From Clostridiales bacterium (GTDB lineage: Bacteria; Bacillota; Clostridia; Oscillospirales; Oscillospiraceae), in NCBI GenBank assembly GCA_021202515.1, contig JAJQCW010000068.1:26489-90488 (forward strand): 64,000 nucleotides of DNA. Reading direction: 5' to 3'. The notes beneath the pieces were generated by a model. The model made no database searches. It was not told where the DNA came from and was given only the letters and a program-made list of their open reading frames with translations. Positions 1-7,960 of the stretch are shown here, piece by piece. Every line of letters starts with the position of its first letter. Position 1 is the first letter of the stretch. The translations under genes were made by a program, and so were the position numbers.

Positions 1-416
1 ACATCGTCGTCAGTGGTCAGGTTTTCCGATAATGGGAAATACAGATGAAACCTCGGCTTGGCGGGCTTCTCACCTTTCGGTAACAGATGATGTTCAGAGT
101 ACGTCACTACCATTTGCACGTTGGAGAAGGTTTCCTGAACGTCCTGGGGTGTCTTCCACTCATCGGGATTCTCGGAGTCGTTGTCCACATCCAGCATGAC
201 GCAGTTGCACCAGATGAAGTTTTCTTTTTTCCGATGGTTGTCTTTGAATTGCCCAGCACAATGGTCATACTGCGCAACTTCGTTCATGCGTTCCAGGCTG
301 TCAACTTGGGCGGGAAAGGGATAGTCCGCATTCCCCGGCCGCTTTTTGCAGTGAGCCACGCAGAAAAACATCGTTGGAAACGCCAGTGTGCGATTAGTAC
401 GGGTTGGGTTATCCAT
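1..416 (-). CDS. Primase-polymerase-like replication protein, N-terminus (runs off left edge)
   Basis: This gene is absent from the ORF track because it has no stop in the window. The frame is open from an ATG at 416 to base 1 (138 codons), preceded by an AGAGGAAG ribosome binding site. The product has a Cys-containing start, then MLDVDND (about residue 79) and PRFHLYFPLS (about residue 125). This spacing resembles the catalytic acidic motif and the following basic/His motif of archaeo-eukaryotic-type primases at the N-terminus of plasmid or phage primase-helicases in Clostridia elements. The helicase part would lie off-window. It would replicate or maintain the excised element. The family call rests on motif memory, not a search. 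Confidence 0.6.
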   Translation of the reverse strand, partial: MDNPTRTNRTLAFPTMFFCVAHCKKRPGNADYPFPAQVDSLERMNEVAQYDHCAGQFKDNHRKKENFIWCNCVMLDVDNDSENPDEWKTPQDVQETFSNVQMVVTYSEHHLLPKGEKPAKPRFHLYFPLSENLTTDDD

Positions 417-539
417 ACATCAAAATTCACTTCCTCTCTGGTAAACGGTGCGGGGATTGCCCCGTCTAATTACATGTTATCCGATAGGCCAGCTCTTTTC
501 AAGGCCCCAAGGTGAAGAAAAACTGCCCACCAAGACCGG

Positions 540-563
540 CGCGGCGGAGAGGTCCCCGCCGCG
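540..563. other. GC-rich hairpin after the excisionase-like gene
   Basis: CGCGGCGG and CCGCCGCG form a perfect 8-bp stem with an 8-base loop just beyond the stop of the 80-residue gene. The T-rich run on the minus strand is about 20 bases away. It may be a weak terminator or a processing hairpin ahead of the primase gene. Confidence 0.35.
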
Positions 564-574
564 TGGATGGTGGA

Positions 575-817
575 TTACAGGCGCAGGGTGCCGTCGTCGA
601 TTTGTTGCAACAACCAGGGCATGTCCACGTAGTAGGACCTCCCAGAGATGATGTGCTTAATCTTTCCGGCTTTGCAGCCGTTGCGGATATAGCTGGGAGA
701 AAGCCCGGTAATCTCGCTGGCGGGGATAATCTTCTGGAGCCGGGGTCCGGTGTAGGTCGCGGCGGTTTCCCACATCGGGGCGAGCTTCGCGGCCTTCGCT
801 GCGTTCATATCGTTCAT
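575..817 (-). CDS. Excisionase-like helix-turn-helix protein
   Basis: An 80-residue protein with a single winged-helix-like segment: ASEITGLSPSYIRNGCKAG is the probable recognition helix and is followed by a short beta wing (IISGRSYYVDMPWL). This is the layout of small excisionase or MerR-type element proteins. The ATG at 817 has a perfect AAGGAGG site eight bases upstream, so it is preferred over the second Met. It lies upstream of the primase on the same strand and diverges from the XRE-integrase pair. A role in excision or in controlling the primase operon is inferred from size and context. Confidence 0.6.
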   Translation of the reverse strand: MNDMNAAKAAKLAPMWETAATYTGPRLQKIIPASEITGLSPSYIRNGCKAGKIKHIISGRSYYVDMPWLLQQIDDGTLRL

Positions 818-848
818 GTTGTCCTCCTTGATGTATTTCTGTTGTTTG

Positions 849-881
849 TTGTATCTTTATTGTACTGTTATTGTATCCCTT
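849..881. promoter_or_regulatory. Three tandem 11-bp repeats, likely operator of the mobile element
   Basis: TTGTATCTTTA, TTGTACTGTTA and TTGTATCCCTT start at 849, 860 and 871, exactly 11 bp apart, so all three face the same side of the helix. They sit about 35 bp upstream of the excisionase-like gene, in the divergent control region. The XRE protein or the excisionase-like protein is the likely ligand; this is inference. Confidence 0.5.
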
Positions 882-1002
882 TCTGCGGCTCTGTTCAAGA
901 GGTTTTCGCAAATCTCGTTAATTTTGGTTAATCATCTAAAAGCAAGCCGCTTCACAGCGTTCTTTTTCAGCAGTTCGCCCAATGTATTTTTAACTCCGGC
1001 GC

Positions 1003-1031
1003 TTGCATTTGTGTAATTTTCGCGGTAAACT
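1003..1031 (+). promoter_or_regulatory. Promoter of the XRE-integrase operon
   Basis: A -35 box TTGCAT (1003-1008) and a -10 box TAAACT (1026-1031) are separated by 17 bp. The -10 box lies about 37 bases before the XRE start codon. Confidence 0.5.
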
Positions 1032-1068
1032 ATCTGTATCCAAAATGTATCATTCGAGGTGAACCCAT

Positions 1069-1563
1069 ATGCTGCGAGGAAAGGAAATCCAACGTCTCCG
1101 CAAGGCCAGGAACATGACCCAGGGAGATGTCGCTGACGCGCTCGGCGTGACACGGGGCGCGGTCGGCCTGTGGGAGAATGGGAAACGGACTCCCAACGGA
1201 AAACAAGTGGCGGCACTGGCAAGGCTATTCAACGTTCCTCTGGAGCAGCTCTGGGATGGGGAGCCGGAACGTCCGTTCGCCGAACTGCGAACGGAGACCG
1301 ACATCCTCAAAGCCGTCACCGCTTTGGTGGACATCGGTGCCGCCGTGAACGTAGGAATCCAGGGGAAAACCACCATCTCGCTGAATGTTGACCCGGATTC
1401 CCGGCTCTGCGCCGCGCTCGAAATGCTGGAAGATGCAGCCGATTTGATGGACCCGTCCACCAGTGACGAGGCGCGGCAGAGCAACCGGGCCTACCTCGAC
1501 CTTTGGTTGACCAAGACGCTGTCCAAGATGGAGAGGGCGAACGATGGCGACGACAATCCTTAA
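1069..1563 (+). CDS. XRE-family transcriptional regulator of the mobile element
   Basis: A 164-residue protein with an N-terminal HTH_3 domain at residues 4-58 (EIQRLRKARNMTQGDVADAL, then GVTRGAVGLWENGKRTPN), followed by a helical C-terminal region without a recognised domain. The ATG at 1069 follows GAGGTG. The integrase start lies inside the end of this gene (20-base overlap), so the two are co-transcribed and probably translationally coupled. It most likely keeps the element quiescent by binding the divergent region upstream. Confidence 0.8.
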   Translation: MLRGKEIQRLRKARNMTQGDVADALGVTRGAVGLWENGKRTPNGKQVAALARLFNVPLEQLWDGEPERPFAELRTETDILKAVTALVDIGAAVNVGIQGKTTISLNVDPDSRLCAALEMLEDAADLMDPSTSDEARQSNRAYLDLWLTKTLSKMERANDGDDNP

Positions 1564-2746
1564 AAAGACGAAGTCCGGGAAGGACTTCATCGAGATTCGG
1601 GTCAGCCGTGGACGTGACCTCCCACCTATATGCCGGAGGTGGTATCCACCGGAAGGATGGTCAAAACGTGCAGTCCAGCGGCAACTTGATAAAGAAGTCG
1701 CTGAACTGGAACGTCAAGTCCGAGAGGGGAAAGTCACCACCCGAAGGGAACAAAAGGCGAAGGAGGCGGCAGAAGCCGCAGCCAAGGCTGAATTGGAGGC
1801 GCGGACATACACAGTCGAGAGGTTCGTCCGGGAACTGTGGCTGCCGGAGAAGATGCAGACCTGCGCAGCCAGCACCGTTGACCTCCACCAGCGCAACCTC
1901 CGGAACTGGGTGTTGCCCGTCATCGGGGATATCCGCATCGACCAGGTGACGCCACCAATGTTGTCCAAGATTATTTTGGATGTCCAGCAAGCCGGACGGA
2001 AAGCATCAACCACGTTGAACATCTACCATCTGCTTAACAACATCTTCGCCGCGGCGGAGTTCCAGGAACTGATTTCTACGAACCCAGTACGCCGGGTGAA
2101 AAAGCCCCAGCCAAAGAAAGATGATGTCCGTCCCGATTCCGAGAAAGCCCTGACCGCCGAGCAGTTGAAGATAGTGCTGACGGCATCGGAGGAGATGCCA
2201 CTGATCTACACCACCATCATCCGCGTTCTGGCGGACACAGGCATCAGGCGCGGCGAGTGTGCAGCCATCCAGTGGACGGATATAGATTGGGAATCCGGTT
2301 CCATCAACATCGACAAGCAACTCGTCCAGGCCAAGGGCGAGGGCTACCACCTGGCGAACACAAAAACCGGCAAGCCGAGGACGGTGTATCTCTCGAAGGA
2401 AGGGCTGCACCTACTCCAACGGCTCCGGCAGGAACAGATGGACGTGTGTCTCTGCGTCTATGCCTTTGTGTGGGACCCTCTGGTGGGCAAGCCGATAAGC
2501 CCCAACACCGTCACCGAGAAGGTTGAGTCGCTTGGCAGCCGGATTGGCATACCAGGATTGCATCCGCACACGCTGCGGCACACCTGGGCATCCTTGGCCG
2601 TCCAGAGCGGGGCAGACGTGGCCTCCGTAGCTGCGGCCTTGGGTCACAGCAAGCCCACCATGACTTTGACTCGATACACCCATGCCAGTGCGGATGGTGC
2701 GAAAAATGCCGCCCAGAAGTTCCGGGCGGCAATGGGTGAAGATTAA
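1544..2746 (+). CDS. Tyrosine-family site-specific integrase
   Basis: A 400-residue phage-type integrase. Residues 1-85 form an arm-binding domain ending in a charged helix. Residues 90-185 form the SAM-like core-binding domain. Residues 200-395 are catalytic, with R235 in TGIRRGE, a conserved Lys in NTKTGKPR, H342 and R345 in HTLRH, H368 in LGHS and the Tyr nucleophile Y378 in TRYTH. All catalytic residues are present, so it looks active. The gene overlaps the XRE regulator by 20 bases and is the last gene before the presumed attachment site. Confidence 0.93.
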   Translation: MATTILKKTKSGKDFIEIRVSRGRDLPPICRRWYPPEGWSKRAVQRQLDKEVAELERQVREGKVTTRREQKAKEAAEAAAKAELEARTYTVERFVRELWLPEKMQTCAASTVDLHQRNLRNWVLPVIGDIRIDQVTPPMLSKIILDVQQAGRKASTTLNIYHLLNNIFAAAEFQELISTNPVRRVKKPQPKKDDVRPDSEKALTAEQLKIVLTASEEMPLIYTTIIRVLADTGIRRGECAAIQWTDIDWESGSINIDKQLVQAKGEGYHLANTKTGKPRTVYLSKEGLHLLQRLRQEQMDVCLCVYAFVWDPLVGKPISPNTVTEKVESLGSRIGIPGLHPHTLRHTWASLAVQSGADVASVAAALGHSKPTMTLTRYTHASADGAKNAAQKFRAAMGED

Positions 2747-2749
2747 GCG

Positions 2750-2771
2750 GTTGTAGTTTTTGTTGTAGTTT
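2750..2771. repeat. Direct repeats, possible integrase arm sites
   Basis: GTTGTAGTTT occurs twice with a 12-bp period directly after the integrase stop codon. Paired short repeats at this place are typical of arm-type binding sites. A further dyad, AAATCA-AGC-TGATTT, lies at 2832-2846. Confidence 0.45.
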
Positions 2772-2957
2772 CTGATTTTCGCTGATTCTTAGAAAATCGA
2801 GATTCGTTGCAAAGTAAGCATAAATTAAGGCAAATCAAGCTGATTTAATGCGTTTGAGTTCTGGTTTTATGGTGTGAGAATGATACACCAGAAAATGCGG
2901 TACAATAATAGCCACTGAACCAACCGTATCATTGCAAAAATACAAGAGGGTGCGCCT

Positions 2958-3722
2958 ATGAGAAATTACCTTTACCCCTGTCTCGGCCTGCTCCTGGGGG
3001 GAGCGGGCTGCGCCCTGCGCCGGTGGCAGTTGGTCACCTGCTTTGACGAAAACGGCCTGCCGGTGGCAGGCGCGGCCACAGTTCTGCTCATCGCCCTGGC
3101 GGTGGGTGGGACGGTATGCTTTCTGTTGCTGGCCCAGACCCGGCGGACGGCGGCCAGAGACTGGGTGGGAGCCTTCGGACCGGGGCCTCACCCGGAGCTG
3201 CTGCCCGGCGGCGCGCTCTATCTGGCTGCCGGAGCCACCTATGTCCTCTGGACCCGGCAGACCGCCCCGGCTAGCTCGGTTTTTCAGGCCATCAACGTGG
3301 TGCTGCCGGTGGTGCTGGGGGCGTTCCTGCTCCTCTCCGGGGTTGCTGTCTGCCTGTTGGCCCGGCAGGGGGCGGCGGAACCGCTGGCGGCCATGGTGCC
3401 GGGGTTTTGCGGCTGCTTCTGGCTGATTCAAATTTACCACACCAACGCCAACAACCCGGTGGTGCAGGTCTTTGTCTGGCAACTGCTGGCGGCAGTGGCC
3501 TCCGTCGCCGCCTGGTACTACCTGGCGGGGTTCTCCCTGGGCATTGGGAAGGGCCGCACCGCCCTCTTCTGGTCGCTGACGGCGGTGATGCTGTGCCTGG
3601 TGGCCCTGGCGGACGAGGGCGCCCTCTTCACCCGGCTGCTGCTGTTGGCCCAGGTGTTCTGCCTGACGGTGCAGTTGACCCGGCTGGCCGCGGGGATGGA
3701 ACCCGCCGGACGGAAAACGTAA
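2958..3722 (+). CDS. Multi-pass membrane protein of unknown function
   Basis: A 254-residue hydrophobic protein with about seven predicted membrane spans (about residues 5-20, 36-60, 80-95, 108-133, 140-158, 166-190, 200-235) and short polar loops. I recognise no catalytic or transport motif. The ATG follows GAGGG. The opposite-strand ORF at 2835-3773 is arginine/proline-rich and is judged to be its shadow. It is the first chromosomal gene after the mobile element and stands alone between the presumed attachment site and a terminator. Confidence 0.7.
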   Translation: MRNYLYPCLGLLLGGAGCALRRWQLVTCFDENGLPVAGAATVLLIALAVGGTVCFLLLAQTRRTAARDWVGAFGPGPHPELLPGGALYLAAGATYVLWTRQTAPASSVFQAINVVLPVVLGAFLLLSGVAVCLLARQGAAEPLAAMVPGFCGCFWLIQIYHTNANNPVVQVFVWQLLAAVASVAAWYYLAGFSLGIGKGRTALFWSLTAVMLCLVALADEGALFTRLLLLAQVFCLTVQLTRLAAGMEPAGRKT

Positions 3723-3744
3723 GTCAAATGTGCAATTAACGTGA

Positions 3745-3788
3745 AGAAGGCGTCCTGTAGAAAAGAACTCCACGGGATGCCTTCTTGT
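3745..3788 (+). terminator. Terminator-like hairpin after the membrane protein
   Basis: AAGAAG and its complement CTTCTT close an imperfect stem whose arms contain GCGTCC and GGGAT. A TTGTTTG tract follows. The arms and loop closely match the hairpin after proS at 17964-17995. Confidence 0.55.
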
Positions 3789-3796
3789 TTGTCTAT

Positions 3797-3940
3797 CTGA
3801 TTATTCCTTTATAGAATCAAAACGGCTCCAGACGATAAGCACTATCCCCTCTTGCCTCCCCTGAAAGGGGAGGAGGGCCGCCGCCTTTAGGCGGTGGCGG
3901 AGGGGTTTCTGGCGCAGGGTTGAGTAAATGGGACAGCCAT
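3797..3940. repeat. MITE-like repeat, copy 1
   Basis: The core runs from CACTATCCCCTCTTGCC to GGAGGGGTTTC and carries the CCGCCGCCTTTAGGCGG internal hairpin. The left edge GATTATTCCTTT resembles the family's terminal repeat. The right edge (TGGGACAGCC) is more diverged. It lies inside the gap between the membrane protein and the cytidylate kinase-like gene. Confidence 0.6.
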
Positions 3941-4000
3941 ATTTGACAACATCTGAGTATAGCTGTGCATTTCAAAAGCGAGGACGCGCCCCAACTTCGC

Positions 4001-4036
4001 AGAATTGCACATTGCAAATTGCTAATTGCTAATTAG
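4001..4036. repeat. AATTAGCAATGTGC-type array beside a stop codon
   Basis: Successive units of GAATTGCACATTGC and AAATTGCTAATTGCTAATTA end three bases from the stop codon of the cytidylate kinase-like gene. A single inverted unit, AATGTGCAATTAA, lies at 3729-3741. The 3.73-4.04 kb interval therefore looks like an element with inverted ends that was itself invaded by MITE copy 1. Confidence 0.55.
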
Positions 4037-4038
4037 CC

Positions 4039-4620
4039 TCAGTACAGGCTGGAAATCAGCTCCACGCACCGCTCGATGCCCAGCTCGCCGCTGTCCAGGG
4101 CGATGTGGTAGTTCCGGGCCACGCCCCATTCGGTGTCGGTGTAATACTGGTAATAGGCCCGGCGGCGCTGGTCCTTGTCCTTCAGTCGCTTCTCCGGGGA
4201 CTCCTCCCGCTGGCCGTAGACCTGGACGATGCGGGCGGCCCGCTTGCCCATGCTGGCGTGGATGAACACCCGCAGGCAGTCCGCCGACCCCCGCAGAATG
4301 TAATCCGCGCAGCGGCCCACGATGACGCAGGGGCCTTCCTCTGCCAGCTCTAAGATCACGTCCCGCTGGTGGTTCCACAGGTAGTCCTGGGTGGACTTGC
4401 CGGTGGAGTCCCGCCCAGCAAAGGCGTTGATGAACCAACTGCCGTGGGCGGTGTACTCGCCCCGGTCCTTGATATACTCCTTGGTGAAGCCGGACTTCTC
4501 CTCGATTTTCTCCAGCAGCTCCTGGTCGTAGCAGGGGATGCCCAGCTTTTCGGCGGTCAGCTTGCCCACTGTGCGCCCGCCGCTGCCGAACTCCCGGCTG
4601 ATGGTGATGATTCTGTTCAT
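4039..4620 (-). CDS. Cytidylate kinase-like family protein
   Basis: A 193-residue P-loop protein. Residues 1-16 (ISREFGSGGRTVG) form the nucleotide-binding loop typical of the Cytidylate_kin2 group. The rest has the Arg-rich lid helices (KRLKDKDQRRRAYYQYYTD) of nucleoside monophosphate kinases. This family differs from Cmk, its substrate is uncertain, and it is common in Clostridia. The start is fixed by AGGAGG eight bases upstream. A promoter TTGAGC-17-TATAAT lies at 4661-4689, inside the 3' end of the MATE gene. Confidence 0.8.
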   Translation of the reverse strand: MNRIITISREFGSGGRTVGKLTAEKLGIPCYDQELLEKIEEKSGFTKEYIKDRGEYTAHGSWFINAFAGRDSTGKSTQDYLWNHQRDVILELAEEGPCVIVGRCADYILRGSADCLRVFIHASMGKRAARIVQVYGQREESPEKRLKDKDQRRRAYYQYYTDTEWGVARNYHIALDSGELGIERCVELISSLY

Positions 4621-4660
4621 GGTTCTGCCTCCTTTATTTGATGTGTGTATCGGTATCTCT

Positions 4661-4689
4661 ATTATACATCATTTTCAGTCGGTGCTCAA
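4661..4689 (-). promoter_or_regulatory. Promoter of the cytidylate kinase-like gene
   Basis: On the minus strand TTGAGC (4684-4689) and TATAAT (4661-4666) are 17 bp apart, about 40 bases upstream of the start codon and overlapping the end of the MATE gene. Confidence 0.6.
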
Positions 4690-6069
4690 CTCCCGATAGG
4701 TGTTGCGGATGACCACCGCCGCGATGAGGAAGGTCAAAATGTCCGCCGCCGGGAAGGAGTACAGCAGGCCGTCCAGCCCGAAGAACATGGGCAGCAACAG
4801 GGCAAAGCCCACACCGAACACAATCTCACGTACAAGGGAGATCACGGTGGAGGCCAGCGCCTTGCCGATGGATTGCAGGTAGATGAAGGTGCCCTTGTTC
4901 ACCGTAGCCAGCACCATCATGCACAGGTAGGTGCGGAAGCACTTGATGGCGAAGGTGGTGTAGTAGGCGCTCTCGTTGGCCGCGCCAAAGATGCCGATGA
5001 GCTGCCGGGGGAACAGTTCCACGATGAGCAGCGCCACAAAGCCCACGATAGCCTCCAGCGCCAGCAGATGGGTAAAGAAGCTCTTAGCCCGGTCCTTGCG
5101 TCCCGCGCCGATGTTGTAGCCCACCACGGGGATACACCCGGCGGAGAGGCCCACGGCGATGGAGATGACGATCTGGAAGAACTTCATCACGATGCCCAGC
5201 ACCGCCAGGGGAATTTGCGCGTACTCCTCCTGTCCAAAGACCGGGTCCAGCGCGCCGTATTTGGTACACATATTCTGCACCGCCGCCATGGAGATCACCA
5301 GCGAAATCTGGGAGAGGAAACTGGTGATGCCCAGGGGGAGGAAGCGCTTCATCAGGCTGGGGAACAGGCCAAAGCTGCTCCGCTCCAGCTTCACTGCCTT
5401 CATGTGGAACAGATACCACACAGACAGGATGGCGGTGATGATCTGGCCGGTGATGGTGGCAACAGCCGCGCCCATCATGCCCCACTTGAGGACATAGATG
5501 CAGATGGGGTCAAAGACGATGTTGAACGCCGCGCCCACCAGAGTGGAGGCCATGGCGAAGGTGGGGCTGCCGTCGGACCGGATGATGGGGTTCATGGCCT
5601 GGCCGAACATATAGAACGGCACGCCCAAGGTGATCCAGAAGAAGTATTCTTTGGACAGGGCAAAGGTGTTGTCGTTGACCCGGCCACCGAAGAGAGTCAA
5701 AATCGGCTCCTGGAAAATCAGGTACGCCGCCGTCAGCACAATGCTGACCAGGATGCACAGCACCACGGCGTTGCCGATGCTCTTGTGGGCGTTCTGCTTG
5801 TTGTTGGACCCCAGGCTGATGCTGACGAAGGCACAGCAGCCGTCGCCGATCATCACGGCCAGGGACAGGGCCACCACCGTCAGCGGGAACACCACCGTGT
5901 TGGCGGCGTTGCCGTAGGAACCCAGGTAACTGGCGTTGGCGATGAAAATTTGGTCTACGATGTTGTACAGCGCGGCAACCAGCAGGGAAATAATGCAGGG
6001 GACAGAGTATTTCCGAATCAGGGTGCCTACCTTTTCCGTTTCCAAAAAGGCGTTGGATTTTTGCTCCAT
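4675..6069 (-). CDS. MATE-family multidrug/sodium antiporter
   Basis: A 464-residue protein with 12 hydrophobic segments in the two-bundle MATE pattern. The start region (SVPCIISLLVAALYNIVDQI) and GNAANTVVFPLTV are typical of the NorM/DinF superfamily. It would export cationic compounds in exchange for Na+ or H+ across the cytoplasmic membrane. The ORF-track start at 6108 was rejected because the ATG at 6069 has GAGGAGG seven bases upstream. The gene is preceded by a long structured leader. Confidence 0.9.
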   Translation of the reverse strand: MEQKSNAFLETEKVGTLIRKYSVPCIISLLVAALYNIVDQIFIANASYLGSYGNAANTVVFPLTVVALSLAVMIGDGCCAFVSISLGSNNKQNAHKSIGNAVVLCILVSIVLTAAYLIFQEPILTLFGGRVNDNTFALSKEYFFWITLGVPFYMFGQAMNPIIRSDGSPTFAMASTLVGAAFNIVFDPICIYVLKWGMMGAAVATITGQIITAILSVWYLFHMKAVKLERSSFGLFPSLMKRFLPLGITSFLSQISLVISMAAVQNMCTKYGALDPVFGQEEYAQIPLAVLGIVMKFFQIVISIAVGLSAGCIPVVGYNIGAGRKDRAKSFFTHLLALEAIVGFVALLIVELFPRQLIGIFGAANESAYYTTFAIKCFRTYLCMMVLATVNKGTFIYLQSIGKALASTVISLVREIVFGVGFALLLPMFFGLDGLLYSFPAADILTFLIAAVVIRNTYRELSTD

Positions 6070-6232
6070 TTTGGTTTCCTCCTCAAAAAATAAAATGCGC
6101 CCACGCAAAGCCGGACTTACGCTTTACGCAACACGCAGAAAGAGACCCCGCCCGGACGAAGCCACCGGGCGAAGCAGGTATAAAATTGTCCGCCCGGTTT
6201 CCTCACGAGGGGAAACGCAGGCCAAAAAAGAA
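6070..6232 (-). promoter_or_regulatory. Structured leader of the MATE gene
   Basis: Read on the minus strand, the gap holds a GTTTCC/GGAAAC hairpin, then CCGGGCGGAC, then a CGCCCGG/CCGGGCG hairpin shortly before the ribosome binding site. The free CCGGGCGGAC can pair with the first arm of the second hairpin, so two folds are mutually exclusive. I could not match it to guanidine-I or another known riboswitch. Attenuation is inferred. Confidence 0.35.
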
Positions 6233-6279
6233 CAGCGTGTAACGCACAACCGGATTTACGAGTTGAACACTACACGCTG
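6222..6279 (-). terminator. Terminator of the SGNH lipoprotein operon
   Basis: CAGCGTGTA and TACACGCTG form a perfect 9-bp outer stem with an inner CAAC/GTTG stem. On the minus strand a TTCTTTTTT tract follows directly. It lies about 96 bases after the lipoprotein stop codon. Confidence 0.65.
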
Positions 6280-6374
6280 CATGATTATTGTAGCAAGACC
6301 GCCGGAATTTGTCAAACGCATTTTTGCCGATTTTTCTCCCGGAAAAAGCGGCCTATTTTGGTGCTTTCGGGGAC

Positions 6375-7649
6375 TTATCTCTCCCCATACACCCACGGGC
6401 TGGAAGCGCTGGAAAGATAATCGTCCCCCAGGGCGACGACCTGGTATTTTGTGCGGCCTGTCCCCGCCTCAACCGTGCAGGTGGTGGTCTCCGCGTCCAG
6501 GGCTGCCAGCACTTCCCCGGTGCCGTCGGTGACTTCGTAGCCGGTGGCTCCCTCTACCGCCGTCCAGGTCAGGGTCTGGCCGTTTTCCGCCGCCTCAACC
6601 GTCAATTCCGGCTGCTCCAGCATCGGGGCAGTCTCGCTCTGCTGGGTGATGGCGTAGGGGGTCTGCTCCGCATCCGCCACGCACTGGCGCAGCAGCGGCA
6701 GGTGCAAAGTGGAGAGGGTGGTTTGAGACTTGGACGAGACCGACGTATCCAACTTGTCCACCCCAGACAAATCCATGCCGCAGGCGGAGGCCACGCTCAT
6801 CGCCGCCAGGTAGCGGCCCAGGTCGTAGGAGAGGTGCTTGCCGTCCCGGTCCAGGGTGTCCCCCAGGTAGCTGCTGCGGGCGTTCTGGATGGCAGTGCCG
6901 GTGGCGATAATGAAGTCTGTCGCGCCGGTGTCCTCCACCTCGCTCTGGACGGCGGCGCAGATTTTTTCGTAGAGGTCCAGCTCCCCGGTGAACCGCTTCA
7001 CGTAGTACCGCTCGGTACACTCCCGCAGGGACCAGGTCATCTGCCAGCCGATTTTGACCGCCTCGTTGGAGCAATGCTCTCTGGCGAAGTCCGCCAGCTT
7101 CTCCACATAGCTGGTCTCCCCGTGGCGGTAGGTGGAGGCCACCCCCGCCTGATAGCTCTGCTGCTGAAACAGGATGATGTCCCAGTCCTCGTCCTCCAGG
7201 GCTTGGGACATGGTGGCGCTCTCCTTCGCCAGGACCTCCCAGCTCCCGTCCCCGTTTTTCCGGTAGTTGTACACTGCCTCGTCGTTTTTGGCGAAGCCCC
7301 AGTGGTCGGCCAGGGGAGTGCTGCTGCGGTTCAGGTTGCCCACCAGCACCTGATACCCGGCGTCTGTGGCCACTTCGTAGAGAAACTCGGAGGAGTCCAC
7401 GCTGAAGCTGTTGCCCACCACCAGGATTTTCAGCAGGGTATCCGGGTCGGCAGCGGCGAGGCGATAGAGGCTCCCCTCATCCGGTTCTTCCTCTGCTTCT
7501 TCGGTGGAGGAATCGGCCTCGTAGACCACCGGCTGGGCGGAGCTTTCTCCGGCGCTGCTGTCGGTGGAGGTGGAGGAATCCGCCTGTCCTCCGGCGCAGC
7601 CGGTCAGCAGCAGAGCAAGGAGCAGCAGCAGCGAAACAGCCTGTCTCAT
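6375..7649 (-). CDS. Lipoprotein with an SGNH-hydrolase-like (DUF4886-type) domain
   Basis: A 424-residue exported lipoprotein: a hydrophobic signal sequence ends in LLTGCAGG, so Cys17 should be lipidated. A Ser-rich linker follows, then from about residue 70 KILVVGNSFSVDSSE, the block I of SGNH hydrolases in the GNSFS form. The last 80 residues (LTWTAVEGATGYEV) look like a fibronectin type III domain. It is probably an extracellular esterase or deacetylase acting on glycans; the substrate is unknown. The start overlaps the stop of the 95-residue membrane protein by four bases. Confidence 0.75.
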   Translation of the reverse strand: MRQAVSLLLLLALLLTGCAGGQADSSTSTDSSAGESSAQPVVYEADSSTEEAEEEPDEGSLYRLAAADPDTLLKILVVGNSFSVDSSEFLYEVATDAGYQVLVGNLNRSSTPLADHWGFAKNDEAVYNYRKNGDGSWEVLAKESATMSQALEDEDWDIILFQQQSYQAGVASTYRHGETSYVEKLADFAREHCSNEAVKIGWQMTWSLRECTERYYVKRFTGELDLYEKICAAVQSEVEDTGATDFIIATGTAIQNARSSYLGDTLDRDGKHLSYDLGRYLAAMSVASACGMDLSGVDKLDTSVSSKSQTTLSTLHLPLLRQCVADAEQTPYAITQQSETAPMLEQPELTVEAAENGQTLTWTAVEGATGYEVTDGTGEVLAALDAETTTCTVEAGTGRTKYQVVALGDDYLSSASSPWVYGER

Positions 7650-7933
7650 GGCTGTCCCTCCCGCCGGAGGCCGCAGAGGGCGGCGTTAAGCAAAATCGTC
7701 ACCAGCAGCAGCACCGCCACCCCGAAGATGGTCACGTCGATGGTGTCCAGCAGACCCGCGATGTCGTTCACGCCCAGCCGCAGCCGGACCTCGAAGAACT
7801 GGGCCAGCACCGCCAGCGAGCAGGCGGTTAGGCTGGCCCCCGCCGCGAGGCCCCGCGATGGGAGCTTGCCCGTAATGCCCAGCCCGGCAAGGACCCAGGA
7901 CAACAGGCCGAAGAATAGAGAAAAAAGCAGCAT
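7646..7933 (-). CDS. Small membrane protein coupled to the SGNH lipoprotein
   Basis: A 95-residue protein with three hydrophobic segments (about 1-20, 30-47, 66-88). No family is recognised. The ATG has AGGAGG eight bases upstream. Its stop overlaps the start of the lipoprotein gene (ATGA), so the two are translationally coupled and probably act together at the membrane. Confidence 0.7.
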   Translation of the reverse strand: MLLFSLFFGLLSWVLAGLGITGKLPSRGLAAGASLTACSLAVLAQFFEVRLRLGVNDIAGLLDTIDVTIFGVAVLLLVTILLNAALCGLRREGQP

Positions 7934-7960
7934 AGGAACCTCCTGAGTGTGATTTGTGTG

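Larger units (their letters stand above)
1..2860. mobile_element. Right end of an integrated mobile element
   Basis: The first 2.75 kb carries a genome-island gene set: a primase N-terminus and an excisionase-like HTH protein on the minus strand, divergent from an XRE regulator and a tyrosine integrase. The integrase is the outermost gene, as is usual next to an attachment site. After it come two direct copies of GTTGTAGTTT (2750-2759 and 2762-2771) that could be integrase arm sites. No tRNA or duplicated core is visible, so the right boundary (about 2.75-2.86 kb) is inferred. The left end lies outside the window. Confidence 0.65.

Noticed and set aside
87-515. ORF of 142 residues on the plus strand
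   Set aside because: It lies opposite the primase frame, which has a good ribosome site and conserved motifs. The plus ORF has no domain.
540-563. Origin of replication of the mobile element
   Set aside because: Only one hairpin, no iterons or AT-rich tract next to it.
2835-3773. 312-residue minus-strand ORF
   Set aside because: Arg/Pro/Gln-rich composition typical of an antisense shadow. The plus-strand ORF has regular membrane spans and a ribosome site.
4645-6093. 482-residue plus-strand ORF
   Set aside because: Antisense of the MATE gene; His/Gln/Asp-rich with no family resemblance.
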